64,000 bases of DNA, from assembly GCA_049347715.1 (NCBI GenBank), contig CP186339.1, forward strand, positions 434,001 through 498,000, written 5' to 3'. A program made the position numbers and the translations under genes. The notes below the pieces were generated by a model. It searched no databases, had not been told where the DNA came from, and was given only the letters and a program-made list of their open reading frames with translations. The DNA is from Thalassotalea_B piscium_A. GTDB lineage: Bacteria > Pseudomonadota > Gammaproteobacteria > Enterobacterales > Alteromonadaceae. This document shows positions 1 through 8,642 of this stretch, piece after piece; the first letter of the stretch is position 1, and each line of letters opens with the position of its first letter.

Positions 1-399
1 TGTAATGACCCTTACTAATAGTGATCAATCGACCTGAAAATTTGACGATAGCTAACGTTTTTTATGCGCAATGAATTAGCGTTATCAATTAAGACCTGAG
101 AGACTGCAATGATGGCGTAGCTGCCAGATATCATAAATGACTCTGGCATTTTATTTAGTCATCTTTAGAAATCCTAAGCACTCCCTATGCTAGTCCACTT
201 GGTACTTGAATAAGTCGATCAAAAGGTGTTTTATGCTAAGTTTGAAAGTATGCAGCAAGGTCATTCGTTCGATGCTCGCAAATTCTCCAAAATTAGCAAT
301 TAGTGCGAAGTGAGTTTGTGTTAGCGTATTCTACTGTATTACAGGAAGAGAATTGGCTTAGCAATATAGATAAGCCAAAGAAAGTGTTGAAGTAACTGG
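1..399. other. Left-edge stretch with no supported gene
   Basis: I read both strands and found no open frame with a credible start, ribosome-binding site and recognisable product. The longest minus-strand run, about 45 codons ending near position 210, has no start with a Shine-Dalgarno sequence and no recognised motif. It may be the eroded end of a neighbouring gene or plain intergenic DNA. Confidence 0.4.
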
Positions 400-774
400 C
401 TAATTCATTTGGGACATTACCTGCCCTACATTAGCCATAACTTCTTCCAATTCTTTACTTGGACTGAAGTCAATAAACTTAAGGTCTTTGTCAACTACTG
501 CGGTATGGCCAGCATGCGCATAGAATACATCGCCAGCTTCGAACGACTCTTCTTTACCATCATCGTAAATAAAACGGAAAGTGCCTTCAAATATATACCC
601 CCAATGTGGGCAGTGGCAACTGTCATTGTGTAAACCTTTGAGCAGGGGCGTAAAGTCGGTGCCTTTTGGGAGTTCGTGGAATACAACTGACATGTCTCCT
701 AAGCCAGCAAGTGAACGCATAATCATGCCGGGAGCTTCCATTACTACAGGTATCGCTTCTTTTTGTATTTTCAT
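400..774 (-). CDS. Single-domain cupin protein
   Basis: This is a 124-residue cytoplasmic protein with one cupin barrel. The first cupin motif is visible around CPHWGYIFEG (residues 55-64, His57 and Gly64) and the second around GDVFYAHAGH (81-90, His90). These residues usually hold a metal ion, but the substrate cannot be told. I chose the ATG at 774 because AGAAGGA stands 8 bases upstream; a longer frame to 888 has an N-terminus unlike a cupin and no ribosome-binding site. It lies on the same strand as the LysR, nitroreductase and hydrolase genes but is about 350 bases from the nearest, so co-transcription is uncertain. Small cupins of this kind are often sensors or detoxification accessories; no specific role is claimed. 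Confidence 0.8.
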   Translation of the reverse strand: MKIQKEAIPVVMEAPGMIMRSLAGLGDMSVVFHELPKGTDFTPLLKGLHNDSCHCPHWGYIFEGTFRFIYDDGKEESFEAGDVFYAHAGHTAVVDKDLKFIDFSPSKELEEVMANVGQVMSQMN

Positions 775-1124
775 AGTACTAATTCCTTCTAATAAGCTTA
801 TAAAGCATCTCGAATGTTTCTTTAGAGACGCCCCTCTTTTCATTTTTAAAAAGCGGTTGCTTACAAGTGGCGACCACTTAATACTCAAAACGAGTAACTA
901 GCATAGTTGAATTGGTTGTTTTTGCAACAAAGGGACGTAAACGTAGCAGTCCGCCAGCAAGAAGTTGTTATGTTCTGAGGCAATGGTCAAACAAGATCTT
1001 CGATGCCCAGAAGCTTTATTTGATAAATAAAGATAACCGCTATATGGCTAAAGTGATTAGGGCAGCCATGATAACTTTTGCGATTATCCTGAATCGCACG
1101 GCTATAAGATTGTCAGTATTGGTC
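775..1124. other. Gap between cupin and LysR genes, no supported gene
   Basis: About 350 bases separate the cupin start from the LysR stop. An open plus-strand frame (912-1259) runs into the antisense of the LysR gene, begins with a weak start and has no recognisable domain, so I do not call it. The minus strand has only short broken frames. The cupin promoter should lie here, but I could not single one out. Confidence 0.4.
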
Positions 1125-2072
1125 TCACTGAACATACATAGAAGAATAATCATCTACATAATCTTCCCATATTGGAGGTGTACCAATAACATCTTGTACT
1201 GTTTCGATAAATTTTTTGACCAATGGCGTTTGATTTCTGTGCGGGTAAACGGCGTATAACGCGCCAAAGTCACTTGGAAAACGGTAGTTTTGTAGTATAG
1301 GAACGAGTCCGAGGTCTTTAAGGTTTGATTTAAGCACAGATAAATCGGCAATAGAATACCCTAATCCTGCTTGTGTGGCACTAATAAGCGAATCTACGCT
1401 GTTTGCTTTAAACCGCCCGTTGATGCTGTATTTCTCCATTGTGGTTTGTCCGGAAGGTGCCATTTCCAGTTTATCAAAAGTAAAGGGGCCATTTGAGTAA
1501 GTAATTGCAGGTAAGGAAACAAGTTCTTTAAGCGTTTGAGGATTACCGTGCTCTTGAATAAAACTTTCAGAGGCGAGAATAACTAACTTAGTTGGTGCGA
1601 GTTTCTTCGCTATATTGGTTGAGTCTTTTGGGGAGTTCAAGCGAAAAGCAATATCGAATTTTTCACCTATGATATCCGTTAGTTTATCGTCCAACGAAAG
1701 CTCAATATAGGTTTCCGGGTATTTTTTCATAAAAAGATTAATGGCTTTCTGCAGATATGGATGACCGAACGAAACATAGCTGGTTATCCGTAATAATCCC
1801 CGTGGCTCAGTATGAAAAGACTCTGCCAAGCGTTGAGTTTTACTGAGTTCATTGCGGATAACCTTAGCTTGCTCCAAGATTTCTCGTCCTGCATCCGTTA
1901 GGGATAAAGAACGCGTGGTGCGATTGAGCAACCTTACGCCTAGTGTCTCTTCCAATATTTTAAACTGCTTAGTGACGACAGCTCTATCCATGTGCCTAAG
2001 AACAGCGGCTTTAGCAAAAGAACCCTGATAAACAATATCTAGGAACAGGTCGAGGCGAGTCGCTATATCCAT
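1125..2072 (-). CDS. LysR-family transcriptional regulator
   Basis: This 315-residue protein has the usual length and layout of a LysR-type regulator. An N-terminal winged helix-turn-helix (about residues 1-60) shows the family pattern, with GVRLLNRTTRSLSLTDAG at its end, and an effector-binding domain of periplasmic-binding fold follows from about 90 to 300. The DNA-binding part resembles the large group that regulates nearby oxidoreductases and efflux functions. It precedes the nitroreductase and hydrolase genes' 3' side on the same strand. A 9-bp-arm dyad at 3942-3964, in the divergent promoter region of this cluster, is a possible target. The effector is unknown. Confidence 0.9.
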   Translation of the reverse strand: MDIATRLDLFLDIVYQGSFAKAAVLRHMDRAVVTKQFKILEETLGVRLLNRTTRSLSLTDAGREILEQAKVIRNELSKTQRLAESFHTEPRGLLRITSYVSFGHPYLQKAINLFMKKYPETYIELSLDDKLTDIIGEKFDIAFRLNSPKDSTNIAKKLAPTKLVILASESFIQEHGNPQTLKELVSLPAITYSNGPFTFDKLEMAPSGQTTMEKYSINGRFKANSVDSLISATQAGLGYSIADLSVLKSNLKDLGLVPILQNYRFPSDFGALYAVYPHRNQTPLVKKFIETVQDVIGTPPIWEDYVDDYSSMYVQ

Positions 2073-2161
2073 ATTTTATCCGTTAATTAAACAAATGAAT
2101 CTGAAATCAATTCTAATGTATTGAAAGCGATAAGTAACTTAATTGCATTCACTTACATAAG

Positions 2162-2821
2162 TTAAATGACTGTGAAAACATCTTTGGTTGCAAGTCGAGA
2201 TTTTGGCAGTCCGTAATTGTAGTCTTCAGCATCTGAATGATAGCCCATCGCGAGGGCAACATTACAGATGTAGCCATTTAATTCATCTGCAAAAACCTCA
2301 CCGATGAGTTCTGAGTCAACACCTTCCATCGGCGTTGAATCAATACCTAACCGAGCCAAAACATGTAATGCATTACCCAGAGCGATATAGGTTTGTGCTT
2401 TGGTCCAAGTCGCGTTAGATCCTTGCTCGTCTCTGAGAAGGTCTGCAAAGTGAAACCCGCCATTTAAGGCTGCATCATAGTTTTCTTCTTTTAAACGACC
2501 TAATGCAACATTGATATCCAGCACTTTTTTGTAATCCTCTCTCTGATAGTTCGGATTATGTGCAAAAAGGATAATATGTGACGCTTCTTTAGCATGGTGA
2601 CGATTAGGCTGATACTTATTAGCAAAGGTCTCATCGAGACGATTTTTTGCTTCATCACTTGCTATTAATATAAATTTCCAGGGTTGCGAATTAATAGATG
2701 AAGCTGACAAGCGAATAGCTTCTTTAATTATTTCAATATTTTCCGCTGAAATACGTTTGCTGGCATCGTATTTTTTAGTTGTATAGCGGGTGCTTAAGTC
2801 TTTTATAATCGAGTGAGTCAT
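2162..2821 (-). CDS. NfsB-like NAD(P)H-dependent nitroreductase
   Basis: This is a 219-residue FMN-dependent oxidoreductase of the NfsB/nitroreductase family, which reduces nitroaromatics and quinones by two-electron steps in the cytoplasm. Family signatures seen are SASSINSQPWKF (about residues 38-49, the FMN and substrate side), the MEGVD segment in the middle of the C-terminal half, and LPKSRL near the C-terminus, all placed as in E. coli NfsB. Length matches the family. It starts 22 bases after the stop of the hydrolase gene on the same strand, so the two probably share a transcript. The physiological substrate cannot be read from the sequence. Confidence 0.9.
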   Translation of the reverse strand: MTHSIIKDLSTRYTTKKYDASKRISAENIEIIKEAIRLSASSINSQPWKFILIASDEAKNRLDETFANKYQPNRHHAKEASHIILFAHNPNYQREDYKKVLDINVALGRLKEENYDAALNGGFHFADLLRDEQGSNATWTKAQTYIALGNALHVLARLGIDSTPMEGVDSELIGEVFADELNGYICNVALAMGYHSDAEDYNYGLPKSRLATKDVFTVI

Positions 2822-2843
2822 AGGTTTCTCTTTAACTATATAT

Positions 2844-3821
2844 TTAAATTACTTTTTTTAGCATTTTTCTGAGTGCAATACTAAAGCTTTCAGGACTATC
2901 TTCCTGAACAAAATGGCAGGCGTCAGGTACTAATTGTACGTCAGCGTTGGGAAAATGAGAGCGCCATTTTGCAATGGCTTCAGGCGTGCCATGATTGAAG
3001 TCTTTTTCGCCAAAAATAAACTCTATTGGTTTATTAGCGAGTGTTTTTAGTCTTGCTTCAATTTTCTCTAGCCATGCACCTGCAAGGGTTATCTGCTGAG
3101 GAAAAATGGCGGTTTGTCTTCTTGATTCTGGTGTCGGGAATGCCATGGTGTAAGCATCAACGATGGCTTTATTACTGCTGGATTTTTCATTGATATTTGC
3201 CAGCATTAGCTTAGTAACAAAGAAGTTTTCGTCTAGTACTCGCTGTTCCATCTCCGGTGTTCTGAACAGCATGGAAAACTCTTCAATACCGCCATCGACT
3301 TTCCACGCCCAGGTATTGGAAATTACCACACCAAGTACGTTATCGGGATGATTAGTAGCCACGTTTAGTCCGGTTGGCCCACCCCAGTCCTGAACAACCA
3401 TGATGAATTTGTCTAACTTCAGATGTTCAAAAATTAAAGATTCAATCCACTGTGAATGCTCTTGTGGTGTAAAACCGAAATCAGCAGGCGTATCTGAAAA
3501 GCCAAACCCTAGTAGATCATAGGCAATTACCCGAGCTTCCTTTGACATCTCTTTGATTATGTTGCGATTTAAAAAAGACCAATCGGGGTTGCCGTGGGTC
3601 AGAACAATGGGAATGCCTTCACCTTCATCGACGTAATGCATAGAGTCACCGTTACGTTCATACCAGTGACTCTTAAACGGATACTCTTCTTTATCTACTA
3701 TAAAAGGACGTTGCTTCTGATTGGTCACATCCGCATTGTTGATAACTGGATCTGGCTCGACTTTGTAGCTGATGGGTTGTGAAGGTTTAGCAGTAAGTTT
3801 TTTTAATGCTTCTACAGACAT
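2844..3821 (-). CDS. Haloalkane-dehalogenase-like alpha/beta hydrolase
   Basis: This 325-residue alpha/beta hydrolase carries the haloalkane dehalogenase pattern instead of a serine nucleophile. Asp145 sits in VQDWGG, followed by Trp146, and the oxyanion region is HGNPDW (76-81), with Asn78 and Trp146 placed as the usual halide-holding pair. Asp274 (GEKDF) and His303 (ACHF) complete a plausible triad. The first 50 or so residues extend beyond a typical dehalogenase core and contain no obvious signal peptide. It is the first gene of a minus-strand set with the nitroreductase and diverges from an exported-protein set on the plus strand. The substrate is unproven; an epoxide hydrolase is the main alternative, but Trp after Asp favours dehalogenase. 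Confidence 0.82.
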   Translation of the reverse strand: MSVEALKKLTAKPSQPISYKVEPDPVINNADVTNQKQRPFIVDKEEYPFKSHWYERNGDSMHYVDEGEGIPIVLTHGNPDWSFLNRNIIKEMSKEARVIAYDLLGFGFSDTPADFGFTPQEHSQWIESLIFEHLKLDKFIMVVQDWGGPTGLNVATNHPDNVLGVVISNTWAWKVDGGIEEFSMLFRTPEMEQRVLDENFFVTKLMLANINEKSSSNKAIVDAYTMAFPTPESRRQTAIFPQQITLAGAWLEKIEARLKTLANKPIEFIFGEKDFNHGTPEAIAKWRSHFPNADVQLVPDACHFVQEDSPESFSIALRKMLKKVI

Positions 3822-3941
3822 GTGTTCCTCCTAAAAGGGTAAAAAACGATTATCGAGCTTCATAGATTTGTTCGATGAGTTAATTGACAGATAAGATACA
3901 AATTGGATTGTATCACTATATATACCCTGTACTATTTCTTA

Positions 3942-3964
3942 ATAGTCAATAATGAATTGACTAT
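3942..3964. promoter_or_regulatory. Operator-like dyad in divergent promoter region
   Basis: ATAGTCAAT and ATTGACTAT form 9-bp perfect arms with a 5-bp spacer in the 221-bp region between the divergent hydrolase (minus) and SMP-30-like (plus) genes. Size, symmetry and position fit the binding site of a LysR-type regulator, and one is encoded in the cluster. The link to that regulator is inference. Confidence 0.45.
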
Positions 3965-4042
3965 ACACCTATATTTAAATGCTTCAATTCGCGCGATAAT
4001 ACAATCAAATCAACCACACTGCTCACTACGGAATTAAAAACA

Positions 4043-4903
4043 TTGAAATCTATCATTGCATTAGCCTTTATCGGACTAGCTTTATTGTTTGCCGTTAACG
4101 CGACTCAAGCCGCGTCATTAGCGCCACAATGGGAACTAGCAGGGTTCTCGCAACCCGAATCTGTATATGTTTCACCTGAACATGAGTGGATCTACGTTTC
4201 TAATGTAAACGGTCAAGAACCCGGTTTTATTAGCAAGCTTTCTAAAGGTGGTGTTATCGAACAGCTAAAATGGGTTGATGGATTGGGCACGCCAACGGGT
4301 ATGGGCATATTTGGCAGCGATCTCTATGTGGTAGATAGAAATCAGGTCCATATCATCAACACCGAAACCGGAAGTATAACTAAGAGCATAAAGGCAAATA
4401 ACGCCGTCATGCTTAATGACTTGACGATTAGTGATAAAGGACAAGTATTTGTTGGCGATATTGCGGCAGGAAAAATCTACACCCTGGTCGATAATGAATT
4501 AGTTGTTTGGCTGGAAGATAAAAACCTACCACACCCAAACGGCTTGTTGGCACAAGGGAATACACTTTTTGTCGCCAATATGGCGAGCAAGTTAGCTCAG
4601 CAATTTGAGCCTGAAGAGTATGGTTCAATTTATAACATTAATATCGCTGACAAATCGCTGAAAATGATGAATTCAAGCTACAGACTTGGTGGTTTAGATG
4701 GTCTAACCGAATTGAATAATTCACTGGTTGTTAGCCACTTCCCTGCGGGCGAAATTTATCAAATAACAGACAAAGAACGAACGCTGTTAGGTACGTTAGA
4801 TATTAGTACCGCGGATATTAGTGTTGATGACAGCACTGATACGCTGTTTGTTCCATTCTTACTTAAGAACAAAGTGGCTTCTTATAGGATCATCAATGAA
4901 TAA
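4043..4903 (+). CDS. Exported SMP-30/gluconolactonase-like beta-propeller
   Basis: This 286-residue protein begins with a Sec signal peptide (residues 1 to about 23, Lys2, hydrophobic core, TQA-type cleavage site) and continues as a propeller-like protein. Repeated strand motifs such as HPNGLLAQGNTLFVANM and GGLDGLTELNNSLVVSHF are typical of the SMP-30/gluconolactonase/LRE superfamily, whose members are lactonases or sugar-binding proteins that use a metal. The only start that keeps the signal peptide is TTG at 4043. Its stop overlaps the region just before the crotonase start, so the two are likely translated from one mRNA. A periplasmic role is inferred; the substrate is unknown. Confidence 0.75.
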   Translation: MKSIIALAFIGLALLFAVNATQAASLAPQWELAGFSQPESVYVSPEHEWIYVSNVNGQEPGFISKLSKGGVIEQLKWVDGLGTPTGMGIFGSDLYVVDRNQVHIINTETGSITKSIKANNAVMLNDLTISDKGQVFVGDIAAGKIYTLVDNELVVWLEDKNLPHPNGLLAQGNTLFVANMASKLAQQFEPEEYGSIYNINIADKSLKMMNSSYRLGGLDGLTELNNSLVVSHFPAGEIYQITDKERTLLGTLDISTADISVDDSTDTLFVPFLLKNKVASYRIINE

Positions 4904-4913
4904 GGAAACTAAA

Positions 4914-5786
4914 ATGAACAGACGTGATGTTTTGAAAGTAACGGCGGCTTCAGCTGTAGGTGCAGTAGCATCACTCAACAGCGGTTCTGTATTAGGCCAA
5001 CCAACACAGAAGGAAGGTCAAAATTATAAATTTAAGAATATCGTCCTCACTAGACAAAAAGCGATTCTGGTTATTCGCATTGATAAGCCACCCCGTAATG
5101 AGGTTTCAGAAGTTACGCTGAACGAAATCAATATGGGGCTCAATATGGCAGCCAACGACAAAACGATTGGCGCAATTGTGGTGACGGGCTCTGAGCGTGT
5201 TTTTTCAGCCGGTGCAGGAGCCGATGTATTTCAGGAGCAGACGGTTGGAATGCCGACACATGCTTCATTGGCACATCAGGTGTTTAGTCGAATTGAATGT
5301 TTTCCAAAGCCTGTTATCGCCGCAATTTGTGGGTTGAGCGCGGGTGGAGGTAATGAATTGGCAATGGCTTGCGATATTCGTATTGCAGGTAAAAGTGCTA
5401 AGTTCAAACAACCAGAACTTCAGGTAGGACTCATTCCTGGGTTTGGTGGAATGCAGAGACTTCAACGTCATATCGGTCTGGGCCGAGCAATGGATATGAT
5501 GATCACTGGTCGAGTGATGGAGGCAACTGAAGCGCTTGCTACCGGCTTGGTTACTTCTGTTGTTGCAGACGGTGAGGTTGTATCGACAGCCATAACGATA
5601 GGCGAAAAACTGATCGCAGAGGTAAATGGTCCTGCATTAGCGGTATTCAAAGAGCGAATGGCAGCTTCTTATGATGAGCCGTTTAGTGCCGCACTTAAAA
5701 ATGACCAGCTGGCTTTTGATCGTTTAGTGGTCACTGATGAAGCGCATGCTGCATTAAAACGTTTTATCGCTAAGCAGAAAGGTTAA
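4914..5786 (+). CDS. Crotonase-fold protein with twin-arginine leader
   Basis: This 290-residue protein has a Tat-like N-terminus (RRDVLK at residues 3-8, then a hydrophobic stretch to about 28) followed by a full enoyl-CoA hydratase/isomerase domain. The oxyanion-hole segment FSAGAGAD (97-104) and GLSAGGGNE (140-148) are present, as are both hydratase glutamates, Glu148 and Glu168 (QPE). I chose ATG 4914 because AAGGAAACT precedes it; an in-frame ATG at 4896 overlaps the upstream gene. Crotonases need CoA thioesters, which are cytoplasmic, so an exported member is puzzling. No clear AxA cleavage site is seen, so it may stay membrane-anchored or the leader may be misleading. Confidence 0.85.
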   Translation: MNRRDVLKVTAASAVGAVASLNSGSVLGQPTQKEGQNYKFKNIVLTRQKAILVIRIDKPPRNEVSEVTLNEINMGLNMAANDKTIGAIVVTGSERVFSAGAGADVFQEQTVGMPTHASLAHQVFSRIECFPKPVIAAICGLSAGGGNELAMACDIRIAGKSAKFKQPELQVGLIPGFGGMQRLQRHIGLGRAMDMMITGRVMEATEALATGLVTSVVADGEVVSTAITIGEKLIAEVNGPALAVFKERMAASYDEPFSAALKNDQLAFDRLVVTDEAHAALKRFIAKQKG

Positions 5787-5871
5787 ATGTTTTGTTGCAC
5801 TTTACAGGCTACCTATTATTTCAAAGGGTATGCCGGCTGTAAAAATTATTACTTTAAAAGGTCACTAAAAA

Positions 5872-6726
5872 ATGAAGAAAATCTTAGCACTCGCATTAAG
5901 TTTATCCGTATTGTCAGCATGCTCAGTTATTGATAAAAATGAGCTGGCGAGCAATACGCCAGTCACAAGTATTTCTGGCTCTGGCTATGAGGCATTAAGA
6001 GGCTCCGTGATCAATTATGGTTACGATGGTTTTGATGATTTTAACCTGGCTATTTATAACAATAAAATCAAATGGCTTGGTCAAAAAGGATACTTTCAGG
6101 GCGTTTCCAGTGAAGTTGTGCCACAGATATCGAAGGTTGCTGACAATATTTATTTCTTTTCTTGGTCTACAGGAACGGCAGCAGACAATGTTGTTCATAA
6201 TTATAACGCTATGAGGGTCAATGCTCACCTGTCTGAGTCCCGAGTAAAAGATGCTATGTGGCAGATTCACGGTGCTGTTTACAATATAAATAGCCCGGAA
6301 AGTGTGTTTCCGCACTCACAACTTACCCCTGTTGAAGATGTTGGCAAAATAATAAAGAAAAACATCGCTGATAAAAATCTACCGCCATTTGCCTTTACCG
6401 CAAAAATATCGAATTTCCCGGAAGATATCGCAGGCAGAAACGAGTTAACAGGGCTTGCTATAACCTATGATACGCCTGATGGCGTGATAAGAATCGAAGT
6501 CGATGGTGAGCGCACCTACGTCAGTAAAAATAATCAGGATAGGAAAGATGTTTTTACCGTAGCCACTAAAATTGCCGATGGTATCTACTTTATCTCATGG
6601 GAAAAAGGTACCGATAGTGACTATATCGTTGTTAACCGAAATAGTATGAGCGTTTTTGATCATGTATCCCCAACCGGCGAACGCAAAGAAGCTATTTATA
6701 ACATTACCTATTTTGGTGCCAAGTAA
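5872..6726 (+). CDS. Lipoprotein with duplicated MoaF/PAD-like domain
   Basis: A lipobox LSAC places the lipidated Cys at residue 17 of 284. The mature protein is an internal duplication: residues 88-118 and 233-263 share the pattern K-[VI]-A-D-x-I-Y-F-x-S-W-x-x-G-T, then a V-V/V-N block ending in M-x-V. This pattern is that of small calycin-like domains annotated as MoaF or phenolic-acid-decarboxylase-like; I place it there from memory of the pattern, not from a search. No enzyme function should be assumed from the MoaF name. It follows the crotonase gene by 85 bases on the same strand, so the cluster encodes three consecutive proteins with export signals. Confidence 0.72.
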   Translation: MKKILALALSLSVLSACSVIDKNELASNTPVTSISGSGYEALRGSVINYGYDGFDDFNLAIYNNKIKWLGQKGYFQGVSSEVVPQISKVADNIYFFSWSTGTAADNVVHNYNAMRVNAHLSESRVKDAMWQIHGAVYNINSPESVFPHSQLTPVEDVGKIIKKNIADKNLPPFAFTAKISNFPEDIAGRNELTGLAITYDTPDGVIRIEVDGERTYVSKNNQDRKDVFTVATKIADGIYFISWEKGTDSDYIVVNRNSMSVFDHVSPTGERKEAIYNITYFGAK

Positions 6727-6732
6727 TACAAG

Positions 6733-6753
6733 CCCAATACCCAATACCCAATA
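6733..6753 (+). repeat. Three tandem copies of CCCAATA
   Basis: A perfect 7-bp unit is repeated three times directly after the stop of the duplicated lipoprotein gene. It is non-coding and too short to infer a function. Confidence 0.9.
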
Positions 6754-6852
6754 CGCGATTGCTTTTTATCAACTCTACGGTAAATAGAAGCATTAACTTC
6801 AATTGCTTTTAAACTAATGATGGGCACTTTATGTGCTTTAAAGGAAAATACG

Positions 6853-7488
6853 ATGAAAATTGAAATGTGGGCAGATTATACCTGTCCCTACTGTTACATG
6901 GGGCAAGCCAGTCTTGATCAAGCGCTTGACGGACTTGCATTGAATGAAGAGATAGAAATTGTACATAAGAGCTTTCAGCTAGAACCTAATGAAGCTTGTC
7001 ACGCAGGCGAAGACCTTAATGAGCTGGTGGCGAAAAGATACGGTAAATCATACGAATGGGGCAAAGCCCATAACGAACAACACACACAAATGGCCGCTGG
7101 TTTTGGTTTACAGTTGAACCTGGCCGCTCAAACCATCAACAATACTATTCTTGCACATCAGGCCACTAAATTTGCTGATACAGAAGGTAAAAAAGAGCTG
7201 ATGATTAAGCGTATATATCAAGCTACCTTTGAAGAAGGCAAGGATATCGGCGATAAACAAACGTTATTAGATCTAGCCAGAGAAATTGGTCTGGATGCGG
7301 ATAAACTCGCCAAAGCGTTTGATGAAAAAACCTACCTCAAGGCTGCTCATGCAGACATTACAGAGGCCGGAGCAAAAGGAATAAACGGTGTTCCTTTTTA
7401 TCTGATCAATGGTAATACACCTGTGTTTGGGTTGCACAAGGTGGATGCATTAAGAGCCATTCTACAGGAAGCGAGTAAGCAATCTTAA
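6853..7488 (+). CDS. FrnE-like DsbA-family oxidoreductase
   Basis: This 211-residue protein has a thioredoxin fold with CPYC at residues 11-14 and the helical insert typical of the FrnE / 2-hydroxychromene-2-carboxylate isomerase branch of the DsbA family. The cis-Pro region is GINGVPFYLINGN near the C-terminus. It has no signal peptide, so it should act in the cytoplasm, perhaps as a disulfide isomerase or a thiol-dependent detoxifying enzyme. I use the ATG at 6853, which has AAGGA upstream, not an in-frame ATG at 6817. A 9-bp-arm hairpin follows about 60 bases after the stop. Known FrnE proteins are linked to oxidative stress; the role here is inference. Confidence 0.85.
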   Translation: MKIEMWADYTCPYCYMGQASLDQALDGLALNEEIEIVHKSFQLEPNEACHAGEDLNELVAKRYGKSYEWGKAHNEQHTQMAAGFGLQLNLAAQTINNTILAHQATKFADTEGKKELMIKRIYQATFEEGKDIGDKQTLLDLAREIGLDADKLAKAFDEKTYLKAAHADITEAGAKGINGVPFYLINGNTPVFGLHKVDALRAILQEASKQS

Positions 7489-7547
7489 TCCTCAAGATTA
7501 TGCTGGAATTAATAAAACCAGAATTTTGCCAATAAGCTATTAATATT

Positions 7548-7572
7548 CAGTCGTACTGGGGTGGTACGACTG
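7548..7572. repeat. Perfect 9-bp inverted repeat
   Basis: CAGTCGTAC and GTACGACTG enclose a 7-base loop downstream of the FrnE-like gene. There is no T-tract on either strand, so an ordinary intrinsic terminator is unlikely. It may be a transcript-end stabiliser or protein site. The rest of the 325-base gap to ribB holds only the ribB terminator. Confidence 0.7.
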
Positions 7573-7780
7573 ACGAACAAAGATTATGAGCACCCGCATA
7601 TTAAGTCCAATAAAAATATAACAAACACCTTTGGCTGTTTATAATCTCCTTTGCTATTAGCTAGGACAATACTGTTTATTATTAGGCTTTTTTAAAGGTT
7701 TGCTGTAAGTTTATTATCGTTGTTGGTGTTCCACTGCTTAACGCTAATTAATGCCATAGCTTATCTTTATTGAGCAAAAT

Positions 7781-7804
7781 AAAAAGCCACTGTTTCAAGT
7801 GGCT
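7781..7804 (-). terminator. Intrinsic terminator of ribB
   Basis: On the minus strand AGCCACT and AGTGGCT pair over a short loop and are followed by TTTTT. It lies 10 bases past the ribB stop. Confidence 0.85.
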
Positions 7805-7813
7805 GATTAATGA

Positions 7814-8467
7814 CTAACAGGCTATGTTCTGATTTAAAGAACGGTATTTGACTATATCGTCAATGCTCAGAACTATCATTTCATGTTTTATAGCAAATTC
7901 ACATATTTCAGGTAACCTTGCCATGGTTCCATCTTTATTGGTCAATTCACATAAAACTCCCTTCGAATTTAATCCGGCAAGCTTGATCAAATCTAAGGTC
8001 CCCTCAGTATGTCCTCTTCTTGCAAGTACTCCATCAGAGTCCGCGAGCAAAGGGAATATATGACCGGGAGTATTGAGGGCATCGGCATTATTATCAAGGT
8101 TAGCTGCCGTTTGGAGGGTTGTAATTCTATCCGCTGCTGAAACACCGGTGGTAACACCATGCTTAGCTTCAATTGAAACCGTATAAGCGGTCTTATTACG
8201 GCTAGTATTAACCGGTACCATTTGTGGTAGGTTAAGCCGCTTGACATCATCTTGCTCTAGAACTAAACAAACAATGCCGCTACATTCTCGGATCATCATT
8301 GCCATTTGTTGCTGAGTAAGGTGTTGGGTTGAAAAAATAAGATCGCCTTCGTTTTCACGATCTTCATCGTCTACTAACAATAAACCTTTTCCAGATTGTA
8401 GTGCATGTATTGCAGATTCGACTCTTTGAAAGGCTGTGCCAAATTGACTAAGTAGTGACTGACTCAT
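7814..8467 (-). CDS. ribB: 3,4-dihydroxy-2-butanone 4-phosphate synthase
   Basis: The 217-residue product makes the four-carbon unit of riboflavin from ribulose 5-phosphate. The acidic metal/substrate loop DDEDRENEGD (about residues 33-42) and the RRGHTEG motif are intact. The length matches stand-alone RibB, with no fused GTP cyclohydrolase II domain. The ATG at 8467 has GAGGAAA upstream; an in-frame extension to 8518 runs into the leader. An FMN riboswitch about 175 bases upstream shows feedback control by flavin, as commonly seen for the extra ribB copy of gammaproteobacteria. No other riboflavin gene is in the window. Confidence 0.96.
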   Translation of the reverse strand: MSQSLLSQFGTAFQRVESAIHALQSGKGLLLVDDEDRENEGDLIFSTQHLTQQQMAMMIRECSGIVCLVLEQDDVKRLNLPQMVPVNTSRNKTAYTVSIEAKHGVTTGVSAADRITTLQTAANLDNNADALNTPGHIFPLLADSDGVLARRGHTEGTLDLIKLAGLNSKGVLCELTNKDGTMARLPEICEFAIKHEMIVLSIDDIVKYRSLNQNIAC

Positions 8468-8642
8468 GGTAAATTTCCTCTTTAGTTCCCAATAATAAAA
8501 TTGAGTTACCAGAATCAAGGCGCAAAGAGATACAGAAAAAATGATAATCTTCTGTAAACAAAACAGTTTCTTTAGTCGTCAGTAAAGATACGGGTAGCCG
8601 CATAAACTGAGCATTAAAGGAGCTGCTTGTTTTAAACTCTCT

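Noticed and set aside
912..1259. Open plus-strand frame of 115 codons opposite the LysR gene
   Set aside because: It runs antisense into the LysR 3' end, has no ribosome-binding site and no recognisable domain; the LysR gene explains the open frame.
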